Assembly: GCA_001604405.1 (NCBI GenBank)
Contig: LVBL01000019.1
Span: forward strand, 1-64,000
Origin: Spirochaetales bacterium Spiro_10
Lineage (GTDB): Bacteria; Spirochaetota; Spirochaetia; Treponematales; Treponemataceae
DNA length: 64,000 bases
Direction of reading: 5' to 3'
In this document: positions 1 through 8,352 of the stretch, piece after piece
Numbering within the stretch: the stretch's first letter is position 1
How the letters are laid out: each line of letters opens with the position of its first letter
Made by a program: the position numbers and the translations under genes
The notes under the pieces: model-generated
What the model was told of the DNA's origin: nothing
What the model saw: only the letters and a program-made list of their open reading frames with translations
The model's database searches: none

Positions 1-903
1 CTTCGCGTAGAAGTCGCGGATGAAGGGCATCGTCGGTATCGTTTCCGAGAGCTTCGGTTCCGCGTCAAGAACGACGTCGTTGAGGAACTGCATCGACTCG
101 AGGTAGGTCACCTTGCCGCCGAGGAAGGCGCCCGCCTTGTCGCCGAGCGGGACCTGCGCGAAAAGGTCGCACGAGGTCGTCGAGATGCCCCCGGTCACCC
201 GGACGAGGCCGGAGTCCGGCTTGACCGTCGTCACTTCCAGAAGCCCCGACATCGCGCGGCCGTACCGCGCCGAGAACACGCCGTGCGACATCTTGGCGGT
301 ATCGACCATGTTCGGGTTGAAGATCGAGAACGCGCCGCCCCAATGGAAGGGGTACAGCACGTAGACGTCGTCGAGGACGGTGCCCATCTCGTTGGGGTAC
401 CCGCCGCGTATGGAGGGTTGCGCGCTCCACCCGCCGGAGAATCCGACGCCCGGCAGGGTCTTGATCGAGGACATGACGTCCTCCACGAGCCCGAAGTTCG
501 CCGTCGTCTTCATGTCCTTGCTGTCCATGACGACCGAGACGCCCGGCTTTTCGTCCGATTTCCCGGGAACGCCGCGCTCGACGACGAGGCCCTCCCCCTC
601 GATGACGTCCGTCATCGAGAGGCTGACGTCCAGCGAGCCCTGTCCCTCGCGGACGGGGACGCTGGCCGGGCGGTATCCGGGCAGCTCAACCACGACGAAG
701 GACCGGCGGAAACCGTCCGGAAGCTCGATCGTCGCGAGTCCCTCGGCGTCCGTAAGCGAGCGCTCGCTCTTTCCCCGCTCGCCGACGGCGGCGCCCTCGA
801 GGGGTATTCCGAGCTCGCCGTCGCTCACGCGCACCCGGATCGTCTCGGCCGACAGGTATAGCGCCATCGCCGCAAGGGCGAGTATCGCAGATAATCTTTT
901 CAT
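1..903 (-). CDS. TonB-dependent receptor, N-terminal part (cut by window edge)
   Basis: Outer-membrane receptor for TonB-driven uptake of an unknown ligand. Only the first 301 codons are present; the barrel lies beyond position 1. Reading from ATG at 903, residues 1-19 form a signal peptide, about 22-95 resemble a carboxypeptidase-regulatory-like beta-sandwich (segments such as TDAEGLATIELP and VVVELPGYRP), and about 125-250 form the plug domain, with PSIRGGYPNEM and VLDDVYVLYP typical of plugs. A Shine-Dalgarno GAGGA sits 7 bases before ATG, and the gene follows the caspase-like gene by 17 bases, so it is the last visible gene of the sigma/anti-sigma operon. Family assignment is firm; substrate is unknown. 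Confidence 0.88.
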   Translation of the reverse strand, partial: MKRLSAILALAAMALYLSAETIRVRVSDGELGIPLEGAAVGERGKSERSLTDAEGLATIELPDGFRRSFVVVELPGYRPASVPVREGQGSLDVSLSMTDVIEGEGLVVERGVPGKSDEKPGVSVVMDSKDMKTTANFGLVEDVMSSIKTLPGVGFSGGWSAQPSIRGGYPNEMGTVLDDVYVLYPFHWGGAFSIFNPNMVDTAKMSHGVFSARYGRAMSGLLEVTTVKPDSGLVRVTGGISTTSCDLFAQVPLGDKAGAFLGGKVTYLESMQFLNDVVLDAEPKLSETIPTMPFIRDFYAK

Positions 904-920
904 TTTCGGTCCTCGTCGGT

Positions 921-3143
921 TTAGAATTTCAGCCCGAAGGTAAGCGTCGGATACAGCCAGACGCGGTCCTCGACCATCTTCCACGGCGTTCCGTGCGTTC
1001 CCAGCGAGAACGCGGCGTCGTTGTAGTCGAGTATCCTGACGTCGGCCGAGACCGCGCCGAACACGGCGAGATGCTTCAAAAGCGAGACGTTGAGCGACAC
1101 GCGCAGGGACGGTATGTATCCAGCGACCGTTTCCTCGTAAAAGTCTTTCCTTTGCGCCTCGGTGTCAAGGTCGATATGCTCGCCGTCCTTTATCCTCTGC
1201 GCGTAGGGATTCCCGTCGCTGAGGTCGATCACCGCGCGCGTCAAAAGCTCGAAGTCGAGCGACACGCGCTTCGTCAGCTCGAGCCGCGTTCCGACGCCGA
1301 ACCCGAGATGAACCGTCTGCACGTCGTTGTCCCAGCTCCAGTCCGTGTCGTACCCGATCATGAAGGTCGTGTAGAACCATTTGGTGCCGCCCTGGTATTG
1401 GAGCCAGAAGAAGCCGTTCGAGTCCATGGCGACGCCGACGTCCATGACGCCGTCCCATATGAAGTTCAGGAGGCCGAAGGAGACGCCCGTGTTCTGCTTG
1501 GCGACGTTGACAACGCCGATCTGAAGCCCGTGCACGACGTTGGCGACGTTGATGAAGCCCGAACCCTGCACGCCCGTGAACTCTCCCGTGGCGACGTTGA
1601 GGAAGCCCGAGCCCTGCGCGCCGCGGAGGTTTCCCGTGGCGATGTTGAGGAATCCGGAACCCTGGAAACCGCGGAACTCTCCCGTGGCGACGTTGAGGAA
1701 GCCGGAACCCTGGAAACCGCGGAACTCCCCGGAGAATACGTTGACGAAGCCGGAGAGCTGGGCGCCGCGCGAGTTTTCCCCGCCCTTGTCGGTCGCCATG
1801 CTGACAAAGCCGGTAGCCTGCACGCCCGTGAGGCCGTCCGTCACCGAGCCGATGAGGAAGCTTCCTTGCGCCCCGCTGATCCGCTTGTTCTTCGCCATGA
1901 CGAGGCCGAGGGAAAAGTTGACGTTGTCGGTTTTCCCCGGGGGGTACTCGATGCCCGGCACGAAGGCGATCGCGAAGGGCGTCCACTCGATCTCCTCCTC
2001 CGCGACGGGTTCCTCTTCCCCCGCGTCGCCGCGAGCGCGGCCCGCAGACCTCGCGACCGGCGAGAAGGATGCCGCGTCGAGAACGAGCCGCTGTCCCTTC
2101 GCGATGTCGATCGTCGCCTGGGCCGTCGCGGTCGGCGTGAGATGGGTGAGGGCGTACGAGCCCGCGGGTATCGCGAGGGCGAGTTCCGTGCCGCCGACCT
2201 TCGTTATCTCGGACACGAGGGCCCCAGAGGACGTCCGGATGAAATAGCGGCCGGACGCCGCCTTCGGGAAGATGAGCACGGATTCCGCCTCGGAGATGTC
2301 GGTCAGTATGAGGTCTCCCGATCCCACGAGGGTGATGTTGAACGACGGATGCTGCGGGCCGTAGTCGCTCTTTTCCGTTCTGGAGAGGGTGTCATTGAAG
2401 GCGTAGTGGTACAGCTCATTGAGGGATACCTTCCGGTCGCCCGAGGCGTCGGCTGCGCCGCGAAGCCCGGTAACGATCGAGTGGGTGAAATAGGAGGCCT
2501 TTATGACGTCGGATTCCTGGGATGACTCCGTCGCCGAGCTCGATGAAAGGTACGCGTGACCCTTGACGACGCTAGCGTCGTCGATGAGGAACGGCCGCTG
2601 GCGCGAGCCGCCCTTGGTCCGGACGAACTCGCCGGAATGGCAGGAGTCGAGCATGACGACGTGAACGTCGGTCGGGACGAGATCGAGCGAGGCCTTCAGC
2701 TCGGAATACGTGACCCGGGAAGGGCCGAGCAGGAGCGCGTTCTCGTCCGAGTGGCCGGAATAGTAGAAGATGAACTCGGTCCGCTTCGCGCGGCCCGCCG
2801 TGGAGGCGACCATAGTCGCGAACCGGGCAAACGCCCTGTCTATATCTTCCTTGCCGGGATCCGTCAGTATCATGCTGTTTTCCCGGCTGACGCCGCCGAT
2901 TTCCGAAAGCGTCGACGCGAGCCGCTCGGCGTCGGAGAGGGCGTAGCGGAGCGGTTCCCTCGTCGAACCGCCGTCGTTCGCGGCGACGTAGAGCGCGAAC
3001 CGCTCTACGGGAAGGGCCTGGCCCTTTTGCGCCGCCTTGGGCTGCTGGGCGCACACCAGGCCCGGAAGGGCGAGGAACGCGACGAGCGCGAGAGTGAGTC
3101 TGAGCCGTGTGTCGGACGGCCGGCCGGTTGCGTATGCGTGCAT
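921..3143 (-). CDS. Caspase-like (peptidase C14) domain fused to surface repeats and an outer-membrane-type C-terminus
   Basis: 740 residues. After a signal peptide (about 1-32), residues 48-280 form a caspase/metacaspase-like domain with the His-Cys dyad visible as YYSGHSDEN (His131) and MLDSCHSGEF (Cys168). Residues of about 385-560 contain repeats of 16 residues of the type GSGFLNVATGEFRGFQ, as in the LA_2272-like surface repeat proteins of Leptospira. The last 190 residues are rich in alternating aromatic and hydrophobic stretches and end in TFGLKF, a terminal Phe typical of outer-membrane barrels. An AAGGA site lies 7 bases before ATG. Third gene of an ECF sigma operon. Both catalytic residues are kept, so proteolysis is plausible; target and cell compartment are inferred, not shown. 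Confidence 0.85.
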   Translation of the reverse strand: MHAYATGRPSDTRLRLTLALVAFLALPGLVCAQQPKAAQKGQALPVERFALYVAANDGGSTREPLRYALSDAERLASTLSEIGGVSRENSMILTDPGKEDIDRAFARFATMVASTAGRAKRTEFIFYYSGHSDENALLLGPSRVTYSELKASLDLVPTDVHVVMLDSCHSGEFVRTKGGSRQRPFLIDDASVVKGHAYLSSSSATESSQESDVIKASYFTHSIVTGLRGAADASGDRKVSLNELYHYAFNDTLSRTEKSDYGPQHPSFNITLVGSGDLILTDISEAESVLIFPKAASGRYFIRTSSGALVSEITKVGGTELALAIPAGSYALTHLTPTATAQATIDIAKGQRLVLDAASFSPVARSAGRARGDAGEEEPVAEEEIEWTPFAIAFVPGIEYPPGKTDNVNFSLGLVMAKNKRISGAQGSFLIGSVTDGLTGVQATGFVSMATDKGGENSRGAQLSGFVNVFSGEFRGFQGSGFLNVATGEFRGFQGSGFLNIATGNLRGAQGSGFLNVATGEFTGVQGSGFINVANVVHGLQIGVVNVAKQNTGVSFGLLNFIWDGVMDVGVAMDSNGFFWLQYQGGTKWFYTTFMIGYDTDWSWDNDVQTVHLGFGVGTRLELTKRVSLDFELLTRAVIDLSDGNPYAQRIKDGEHIDLDTEAQRKDFYEETVAGYIPSLRVSLNVSLLKHLAVFGAVSADVRILDYNDAAFSLGTHGTPWKMVEDRVWLYPTLTFGLKF
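1537..1776 (-). repeat. 48-bp tandem repeats inside the caspase-like gene
   Basis: A 48-bp unit starting CCCGTGGCGACGTTGAGG (plus strand) recurs at 1585, 1633 and 1681, with more diverged copies on either side. It codes for 16-residue units of the form GFLNVATGEFRGFQGS on the minus strand. The copies are close enough for recombination to change copy number in frame. Confidence 0.85.
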
Positions 3144-3153
3144 GGTGTATTCC

Positions 3154-3969
3154 TTATTTTACGAGGACGATATCGCTGATGGTGAGTTCCTTCGGGAGCG
3201 ACTTCGAAAGGTCGCGGGCCGCGAAGTCCGGATCGGCCGACAGGGACTCGATCGCCCTGATGACGGGCGCGACTGGGAAGGACGAACGGGACGAAACGAA
3301 GATGAACCGTTCGTATTTCGGCGCGTCGTCAAGGACGTACGAGAAGGCGAGCGGGACTTCCCCCGAGGTGTCCAGGGGCGCGGCGCCGTTTCCCGCGTCC
3401 GGATAGTGGCGCGTTATGACGCCGTTGCCGTCGACCGACAGGATGACGCCCCAGGTGTTTCCGTTGGATAGATAGCTTATCTGAAGCGCGTCGTTCGCCG
3501 AGACCCGGTCTCCGCCGTTCAGCCTGATGGCGTCCGTCCCGTCCTTGCGGTAGACGTGTATCCTCGGACCCGTTCCCTTCGAGCGTTCGCCGGAGGCGAC
3601 CGCGGTTCGCGAGCCGAGCGGGACGTCGTCCGCGCCCGCGCCCCGGGAGAGCCCCTGAGTCGTCACGAAGGCCACGGCCAGAACGAGACAGGCGGCCGCG
3701 GGCATCGCCGCGACGCGCATCGCTCGAAACGCGTTTCCCGCGAAGGTCACGCGGCGGCGGCCGGCGGAGGCGTTGAGCTTCGCCCCCACCGCGGACCGCA
3801 TGGCCCCCACGGGATACCGCGACAGGATGTCCCGGTCCGATTCCTCTATCTCCGCCACGAGGCCGTCGATCTCCGCCGTGCCCCTTCCGCGTATGCCTTC
3901 AGCCGCTTCGGGGAAGGTCCCCTTGCGCATGATCGCTTCCTTTTCCGCGAATAATACGGGCGTTTTCAT
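3154..3969 (-). CDS. Membrane-anchored anti-sigma-like protein with DUF4384-like outer domain
   Basis: 271 residues. The start chosen is the ATG at 3969, which overlaps the stop of the sigma factor gene (ATGA), so the two are translationally coupled; a longer frame runs upstream but would lie inside the sigma gene. Residues 1-80 are hydrophilic and likely cytoplasmic, about 86-104 form one membrane segment, and the rest (residues 110-271) is an extracytoplasmic domain resembling DUF4384, with IHVYRKDGTDAIRLNGGD and LQISYLSNGNTWGVILSVDG. The order sigma factor then single-span protein is the usual one for an ECF sigma/anti-sigma pair. Role as anti-sigma is inferred from context and topology; no zinc-finger HxxxCxxC motif is seen. 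Confidence 0.7.
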   Translation of the reverse strand: MKTPVLFAEKEAIMRKGTFPEAAEGIRGRGTAEIDGLVAEIEESDRDILSRYPVGAMRSAVGAKLNASAGRRRVTFAGNAFRAMRVAAMPAAACLVLAVAFVTTQGLSRGAGADDVPLGSRTAVASGERSKGTGPRIHVYRKDGTDAIRLNGGDRVSANDALQISYLSNGNTWGVILSVDGNGVITRHYPDAGNGAAPLDTSGEVPLAFSYVLDDAPKYERFIFVSSRSSFPVAPVIRAIESLSADPDFAARDLSKSLPKELTISDIVLVK

Positions 3970-4475
3970 CGTATACCCCCCGCGCATTGCAGCGCCTCTT
4001 TTTTCAGCGTGGCGAGCCGTTTCCGGATGCCCGAGACGGACATGCCCACTTCCCGGGCAGTCTCCTCGAGCGTCAGCCCGTCGAGGTAATGCAGGCACGC
4101 AATCGTTTTAGTGGTTTCCGGGACGTTCGAGAAGATTCCCTGGAGCACGATCTCCGCGTCCACGAGATCCTCGTGGCGCGCCGAGATTGAGTCCGCGATC
4201 CCGGAGAGAAGATGGTCGATTTGGGGGCCGGAGCGGAGCCGCTCGGAGCGAATCCTGTTCAGGCATACCGTGGTCGCAACCGTGTAGAATAGGCTTGCGC
4301 ACGCGCCCGAGAGTTTCTCGCGCCGTTCGATAATCCGCACGAACGTGTCCTGCATGGCGTCAAGCGCGCGTTCCTCGTCTTTCAGGAGGAAACGGCATCG
4401 CCTGAGCACCATCGGGCCGAACGTCCCGTACAGCCTGTCAAAATCGTCCATTGAAACGGTTCCGGAATCTTTCAT
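3966..4475 (-). CDS. ECF-type RNA polymerase sigma factor
   Basis: 169 residues, the usual length for an extracytoplasmic-function sigma factor. Region 2 covers about residues 10-50 (FGPMVLRRCRFLLKDEERA, MQDTFVRIIERR), and region 4, a helix-turn-helix, covers about 118-165 (LHYLDGLTLEETAREVGMS, SGIRKRLATLKKEAL). It is the first gene of an operon that continues with a membrane anti-sigma-like protein, the caspase-like surface protein and a TonB receptor, so it probably controls that envelope module and perhaps itself. I could not define its own promoter. Confidence 0.9.
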   Translation of the reverse strand: MKDSGTVSMDDFDRLYGTFGPMVLRRCRFLLKDEERALDAMQDTFVRIIERREKLSGACASLFYTVATTVCLNRIRSERLRSGPQIDHLLSGIADSISARHEDLVDAEIVLQGIFSNVPETTKTIACLHYLDGLTLEETAREVGMSVSGIRKRLATLKKEALQCAGGIR

Positions 4476-4613
4476 GGTCTTTTCTCATCCTGCATACGCT
4501 ATATATGAACACCCCGGGGGCGGGAATGTGTTACCGTTATGGCGTATTCGGCCCGACGGCCGCCGGATCGGCCTTGATCGGCCCGGACGTCGGGATCCCG
4601 GCGTGTCGGAGGC

Positions 4614-5051
4614 CTATTTGAGGGTGATGGAGATCGTCTTTTTTCCGCCTTCGAAGGTGAAGGTCGTCGCCTCCCATTCGGGAGGACCGGCCTTGCCGCG
4701 CGCGTCATTGGAGAACCCGTAGGATTCCTTCGGCATGCCGAGGAAATTCGCGTCGAGCTTGCCGTTGCCGTTTTCGTCGTGGAACACGGATACCGAGTAT
4801 GTGCCGGGCGGGAGGTTCGTTATCTCCGCCTGGGCCTTTCCCGCAACCACCGGTACCATCGCGCGGGCCCGCGCCATTTCGATCTTGGAGAAGGATTCCT
4901 TCGAGTCGTAGACGACAAGCAGGGCCTTGCCTTTATCGGATTTGAACCCGGTCATGGACACGACGAGGGTGCCCGACTCGCCGAAAAGGGACAGGGTAAC
5001 CGCCGCCAAGAGGGCGATCGCCGCCACGCCGAAAGGTCGAATGGTTTTCAT
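4614..5051 (-). CDS. DUF2141 family exported protein
   Basis: 145 residues with a signal peptide (residues 1-24, MKTIRPFGVAAIALLAAVTL) and a DUF2141 beta-sandwich domain over the rest: LVVSMTGFKSDKGKALLVVY, the conserved FHDENGNGKLDANFLGMPKE and YGFSNDARGK. Length is normal for the family. The ATG at 5051 was chosen because a GGAG site lies a few bases upstream and the signal peptide starts there. Cell role of DUF2141 proteins is unknown. It lies 54 bases after the oxidoreductase gene on the same strand and seems to have its own promoter. Confidence 0.88.
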   Translation of the reverse strand: MKTIRPFGVAAIALLAAVTLSLFGESGTLVVSMTGFKSDKGKALLVVYDSKESFSKIEMARARAMVPVVAGKAQAEITNLPPGTYSVSVFHDENGNGKLDANFLGMPKESYGFSNDARGKAGPPEWEATTFTFEGGKKTISITLK

Positions 5052-5081
5052 GATGGTCTCCTTTTTTTTGCGTCGTCCTCG

Positions 5082-5110
5082 AGTATATCCCAACAGGCAC
5101 CGGTTTTACA
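5082..5110 (-). promoter_or_regulatory. Candidate promoter of the DUF2141 gene
   Basis: On the minus strand a TATACT -10 box (5082-5087) lies 30 bases before ATG, with a weak TGTAAA -35 box 17 bases further up. This gene has a normal short leader with a GGAG ribosome site. Confidence 0.4.
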
Positions 5111-6266
5111 GGGTGTCCGGGCTCTTTTGGGCCTTCTCCCCGGCCGTTCGGGAGGGTTCGTTCCGCCCGTCCCGTCCCATGCGGATTATCGCGTCGAGCG
5201 TCTCGAGCGCCGAAAGGCCGTCCCTGAAGGACGACTCGACGGGGAGCAGGGGATCCCGCGCGAGCGCGACGGCGTGGGCCATCATGCCCGAGAAGTATCC
5301 CGTTGTGCGGTAGGGGGTTTTCCCGGGGCGGCTTTTAAGCGCGAGCGAGCGGAATTCCTCGTAGAGGCGCGACGGCTCGCTTTTCCACAGTTCCCAGACG
5401 CCGTTGCCGCACCGAAGCCTGCCCGAGGAACAGTCGAAGTCGATCTCGAAGGCGAGATAGTCGCGTCCCGGGGATACGTCCAGCACGATACTCGCGCGGT
5501 TCTGCCCGGCGTCAGCGCCGGCCGTGCCGACCGCGCCGTCAGCGCCGATCGCGCCGGTCCGGCCGACGGCGAGGAGGTTGCCGGTCGCGTCGTCCGGGTC
5601 GCCGTGCACGGCCTGAACCGACCAGGGGCCCAGAAGGAACGAAAGTATGTCCGCGAGGTGCGTTCCGTCATGCCACAGTACGCGGGCCGGGGTTTTTCTC
5701 AGTCCCATGTAGAGCCGCGCGTGAACGGACCTGAGTTCCCCGAGCTCGCGGGTTCGCAGGATCTCCCTCGCGCGCCTCCAGTCCCGGGCGAAGCGGCGTT
5801 CGTGATTCACGAGGACGCGGCTCGTGCCCGCCCGTTCGGCCGCCTCGACCGCGGCCAGGGCGCCGCGCGCCTCCGTGATGTCCGCCCCCACCGGCTTCTC
5901 GAGCACGATGACGGGAACCTCGCGCTCGAGGCAGAGCATGAGAAGTGGAACGTGCGCCTCGGTGTCGGCGGCTATCGACACGAGTTCGGGCGCCGCGGCC
6001 GAGAGCATCGAGTCCGCGTCGTCGAACAGTGCCGAGTCGGGGAGCCGCCAGAGGCGGCCGAAAGCCGCGAGGCGGTCCGGGTCGATGTCGGCGCCGGCCA
6101 CGAGGACCGCGTTCGGGTCGCGCGAGACCGCTCCCGCGTGGCTCGCGGGCTTTTCCCTGAACCGGTCGGTCTCGAGGCTCGAGCCTATGCGCCCCGTCCC
6201 GATGACCGCGCACCGCACGGGTCCCTTTGCGCTTCCGTCCGACGCGACTTTGACCGCACGCGCCAT
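5106..6266 (-). CDS. Gfo/Idh/MocA family NAD(P)-dependent oxidoreductase
   Basis: 386 residues. The N-terminal Rossmann fold begins CAVIGTGRIGSSLETDRF (near residue 20) and carries the family motif VLEKPVGADITEA, whose Lys helps catalysis. The C-terminal half fits the family's substrate-binding domain. The ATG at 6266 lies 4 bases after the guaA stop codon, with a GGGAG site in the end of guaA, so the two are co-transcribed. The substrate, likely a sugar or inositol-type polyol, cannot be told from sequence. No link to GMP synthesis is obvious. Confidence 0.85.
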   Translation of the reverse strand: MARAVKVASDGSAKGPVRCAVIGTGRIGSSLETDRFREKPASHAGAVSRDPNAVLVAGADIDPDRLAAFGRLWRLPDSALFDDADSMLSAAAPELVSIAADTEAHVPLLMLCLEREVPVIVLEKPVGADITEARGALAAVEAAERAGTSRVLVNHERRFARDWRRAREILRTRELGELRSVHARLYMGLRKTPARVLWHDGTHLADILSFLLGPWSVQAVHGDPDDATGNLLAVGRTGAIGADGAVGTAGADAGQNRASIVLDVSPGRDYLAFEIDFDCSSGRLRCGNGVWELWKSEPSRLYEEFRSLALKSRPGKTPYRTTGYFSGMMAHAVALARDPLLPVESSFRDGLSALETLDAIIRMGRDGRNEPSRTAGEKAQKSPDTL

Positions 6267-6270
6267 CGCG

Positions 6271-8226
6271 TCACTCCCAGCCGAAGGTGGCGGGAGGCTT
6301 GTTCGTGATGTCGTAATAGACGGCATCGACGTAGCCGAGCGCCATGATGCGGTCGACGACGTGTTTCAGGACCGGAACGTCGAGATGGGCGAACCTGGCG
6401 GTCATGACGTCCTCCGAAACGACGGGCCTGAGAACGATCGAACAATGCCCGGCTTCGCGCGACCACGGCAGGTTGATCGTGAGGTGCTGGAATATCCGGC
6501 CGTACCAACCCGACGCCTTCAGCTCATCGAGGACGATCTCGTCGGCCTCCCGCGTCTGGTCGAGCCGGGGGCGGTCGCAGTAGGCCTCCCGGACGCCGAA
6601 GCGCGCGAGAGGGTCGACGGACGTTCCGCCGGCAGCCGGGGTAACCGCGAGTTCGAGGACCGTCCTGTTGACCGCGTCGCTTCCGTTCGTGATGGCCGAG
6701 GAGGCCCGTTCCAGCTCCGACCAGGAGGGGAAGGCCCCGAACACGCCGTCGAAGCAGAGGACTGCCGGGAAGCGGTAGGTGCGGAAGTCTCCCTGGACGC
6801 CGACCGAGCGTACGGGAAGCACGCCGACCGAGGCAAGTGCCGGTTTGACCGAGGGCTTCCCGACCTCGCGGTCCGCCCCGCGCGTCAGGGGCTCGCACAT
6901 CGCGAAGGCGCGCGAAAGGTCGATCGCCCTGACCGATTCCGTCGCTGAAAGGAGTTCCGCCGGATCGGCCCGCTCCGTGCCGTGGCAGAGCACGTTGATC
7001 GAAAGCCCCGGGCCGGGAAAGGGATGGCGGAAGACGAGCGGGTCGTCAAGCCCGAGCTTCTTGCCGAGGATGCGTACCTCGTCCTTGTAGAGGTCGCGGA
7101 GCGGCTCGATGATGAGGCCCCGCTCGATGAGCGCCTGGATGCCCTCGACGCGGTTGTGGTGCGTCTTGATCGTGTGCGAGTTTTTCGTGCCGCCCGATTC
7201 GATGATGTCCGGGTAGAGCGTCCCCTGGCCGAGGAGCCATTCGCTTTCGTCGAGGTTCAGGCGGGCGACCACGTCGTTCCTCACGGTGATGAAGGTCTCG
7301 CCGATGGCCTTCCTCTTTTTTTGCGGGTCCGCCTCGCCCTTGATGGCCGCGAGGAATTTCCCGCTCGCGTCCTCGACGATGAAATTGGAAAAGCCGGCCG
7401 CGCGGTACCGCTCCGCGATCGTCGCGCTCTCGTTTTTCCTCATGAAACCGTTGTCGATGTGGAGCCCGAGCACGCGGTCCTGCCCGAGCGCGTTGTTGAG
7501 CAGGGCGAAGGCGACCGTCGAGTCGACGCCGCCCGAGAGGAACAGCAGTACCTTGCGCCTCTTGCCGTCCCGGTCCGCCTGGGCGCGGATGTCCTCCATG
7601 ATGCGCTCGAGGACGCGGTCCTGGCTCCAGTTTTTGGCCATGCCGCAGAGGAGGGCGAAATTCCCGAGTATCCGGTCCCCGTCCGGCGTGTCCTTCACCT
7701 CGACGTGGCATTGAAGGCTCCACCGCCTTCTTTCGGCGTTTTCAAGGGCCGCGTAGGGACAGTCCTTCGTCGAGGCGATGACGCGATACCCCGGAGCCGG
7801 CGACACGACCGCGTCCTGGTGGCTCATCCAGACCTGGGCGGGGAAATCGACTCCCCTGAAGATCGGGCTTTCCGGGCAGGGGTCTCCCGAGCCGGTCTTT
7901 CTCACGAGGTGGGCGATGCCGAATTCCCCGACTTCCGCCTTCGCGACCGTGCCGCCCGACTCGAGCGCGAGCAGCTGGTGGCCGTAACAGAGGCCGAGCA
8001 GGGGGATGTCGAGCGAGAGTATCTCCTTGTTGAAGGCCGGAACGTTCTTCTCGTATACCGAGGACGGGCCTCCGGAGAAAACGATACCCCGCGCCCCGGC
8101 GAGGGTTTCGATCGGGGCGGACGGAAGGGATATCTCGGAATAATACCCCATGAGGCGTAAACGCTTCGCGATAAGGTGCGCGTACTGGCTTCCGAAATCA
8201 AGTACGATAATTTTGTCGTTCGGCAT
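6271..8226 (-). CDS. guaA: GMP synthase (glutamine-hydrolysing), long form
   Basis: Converts XMP to GMP with ATP and glutamine. 651 residues against about 510-525 for most bacteria. The class I amidotransferase domain has LGLCYGHQ (Cys80) and LQCHVEVKDT (His174, Glu176). The synthetase part has the PP-loop SGGVDST at 231-237. The C-terminus ends ITNKPPATFGWE, close to the family's conserved end. The extra 120-odd residues lie in the C-terminal dimerisation region (about 430-600), as in the long eukaryotic type. A -10 box TATACT ends 5 bases before ATG, and no Shine-Dalgarno site is visible. First gene of an operon with the oxidoreductase. Confidence 0.96.
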   Translation of the reverse strand: MPNDKIIVLDFGSQYAHLIAKRLRLMGYYSEISLPSAPIETLAGARGIVFSGGPSSVYEKNVPAFNKEILSLDIPLLGLCYGHQLLALESGGTVAKAEVGEFGIAHLVRKTGSGDPCPESPIFRGVDFPAQVWMSHQDAVVSPAPGYRVIASTKDCPYAALENAERRRWSLQCHVEVKDTPDGDRILGNFALLCGMAKNWSQDRVLERIMEDIRAQADRDGKRRKVLLFLSGGVDSTVAFALLNNALGQDRVLGLHIDNGFMRKNESATIAERYRAAGFSNFIVEDASGKFLAAIKGEADPQKKRKAIGETFITVRNDVVARLNLDESEWLLGQGTLYPDIIESGGTKNSHTIKTHHNRVEGIQALIERGLIIEPLRDLYKDEVRILGKKLGLDDPLVFRHPFPGPGLSINVLCHGTERADPAELLSATESVRAIDLSRAFAMCEPLTRGADREVGKPSVKPALASVGVLPVRSVGVQGDFRTYRFPAVLCFDGVFGAFPSWSELERASSAITNGSDAVNRTVLELAVTPAAGGTSVDPLARFGVREAYCDRPRLDQTREADEIVLDELKASGWYGRIFQHLTINLPWSREAGHCSIVLRPVVSEDVMTARFAHLDVPVLKHVVDRIMALGYVDAVYYDITNKPPATFGWE

Positions 8227-8260
8227 GGCTCAGTATAGCAGGGATGAACCGTGAAGGCAA
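8227..8260 (-). promoter_or_regulatory. guaA promoter, leaderless type
   Basis: Minus strand: TTGCCT (-35, 8255-8260), 17 bases, TATACT (-10, 8232-8237), 5 bases, then ATG. The predicted transcription start falls on or next to the start codon. Confidence 0.6.
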
Positions 8261-8291
8261 CGCGGGAGGAGCCCTTGCCGCGCGCCCCTGT

Positions 8292-8322
8292 CCCTTGCGG
8301 GCCCCTGGCCCCTGCGGGCCCC
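8292..8322. repeat. 14-bp direct repeat in the guaA/8353 intergenic region
   Basis: CCCTTGCGGGCCCC (8292-8305) and CCCCTGCGGGCCCC (8309-8322) are 17 bases apart and differ at one base. They lie 19 bases upstream of the -10 box of the gene at 8353, where a regulator could bind. Function unknown. Confidence 0.5.
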
Positions 8323-8340
8323 GTGACGGCCGTTTTGGGG

Positions 8341-8346
8341 TATACT
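8341..8346 (+). promoter_or_regulatory. -10 box of the gene at 8353, leaderless type
   Basis: TATACT ends 6 bases before the ATG at 8353. No good -35 box was found at 16-18 bases, and no ribosome site fits in the gap. Confidence 0.5.
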
Positions 8347-8352
8347 GGACGC

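Noticed and set aside
1537-1776. CRISPR array
   Set aside because: The 48-bp repeats are contiguous, have no spacers and lie in a coding frame.
993-2525. 510-residue open frame on the plus strand opposite the caspase-like gene
   Set aside because: It is a shadow frame of a GC-rich gene: highly charged, Arg/Val/Glu-rich, without family motifs. The minus strand has an intact dyad, signal peptide and ribosome site.
4476-4613. ECF-type autoregulatory promoter before the sigma gene
   Set aside because: GTAACA- and TATATA-like pieces exist, but no -35/-10 pair fits a known ECF consensus well enough. The rest of this gap holds only imperfect GC-rich inverted repeats.
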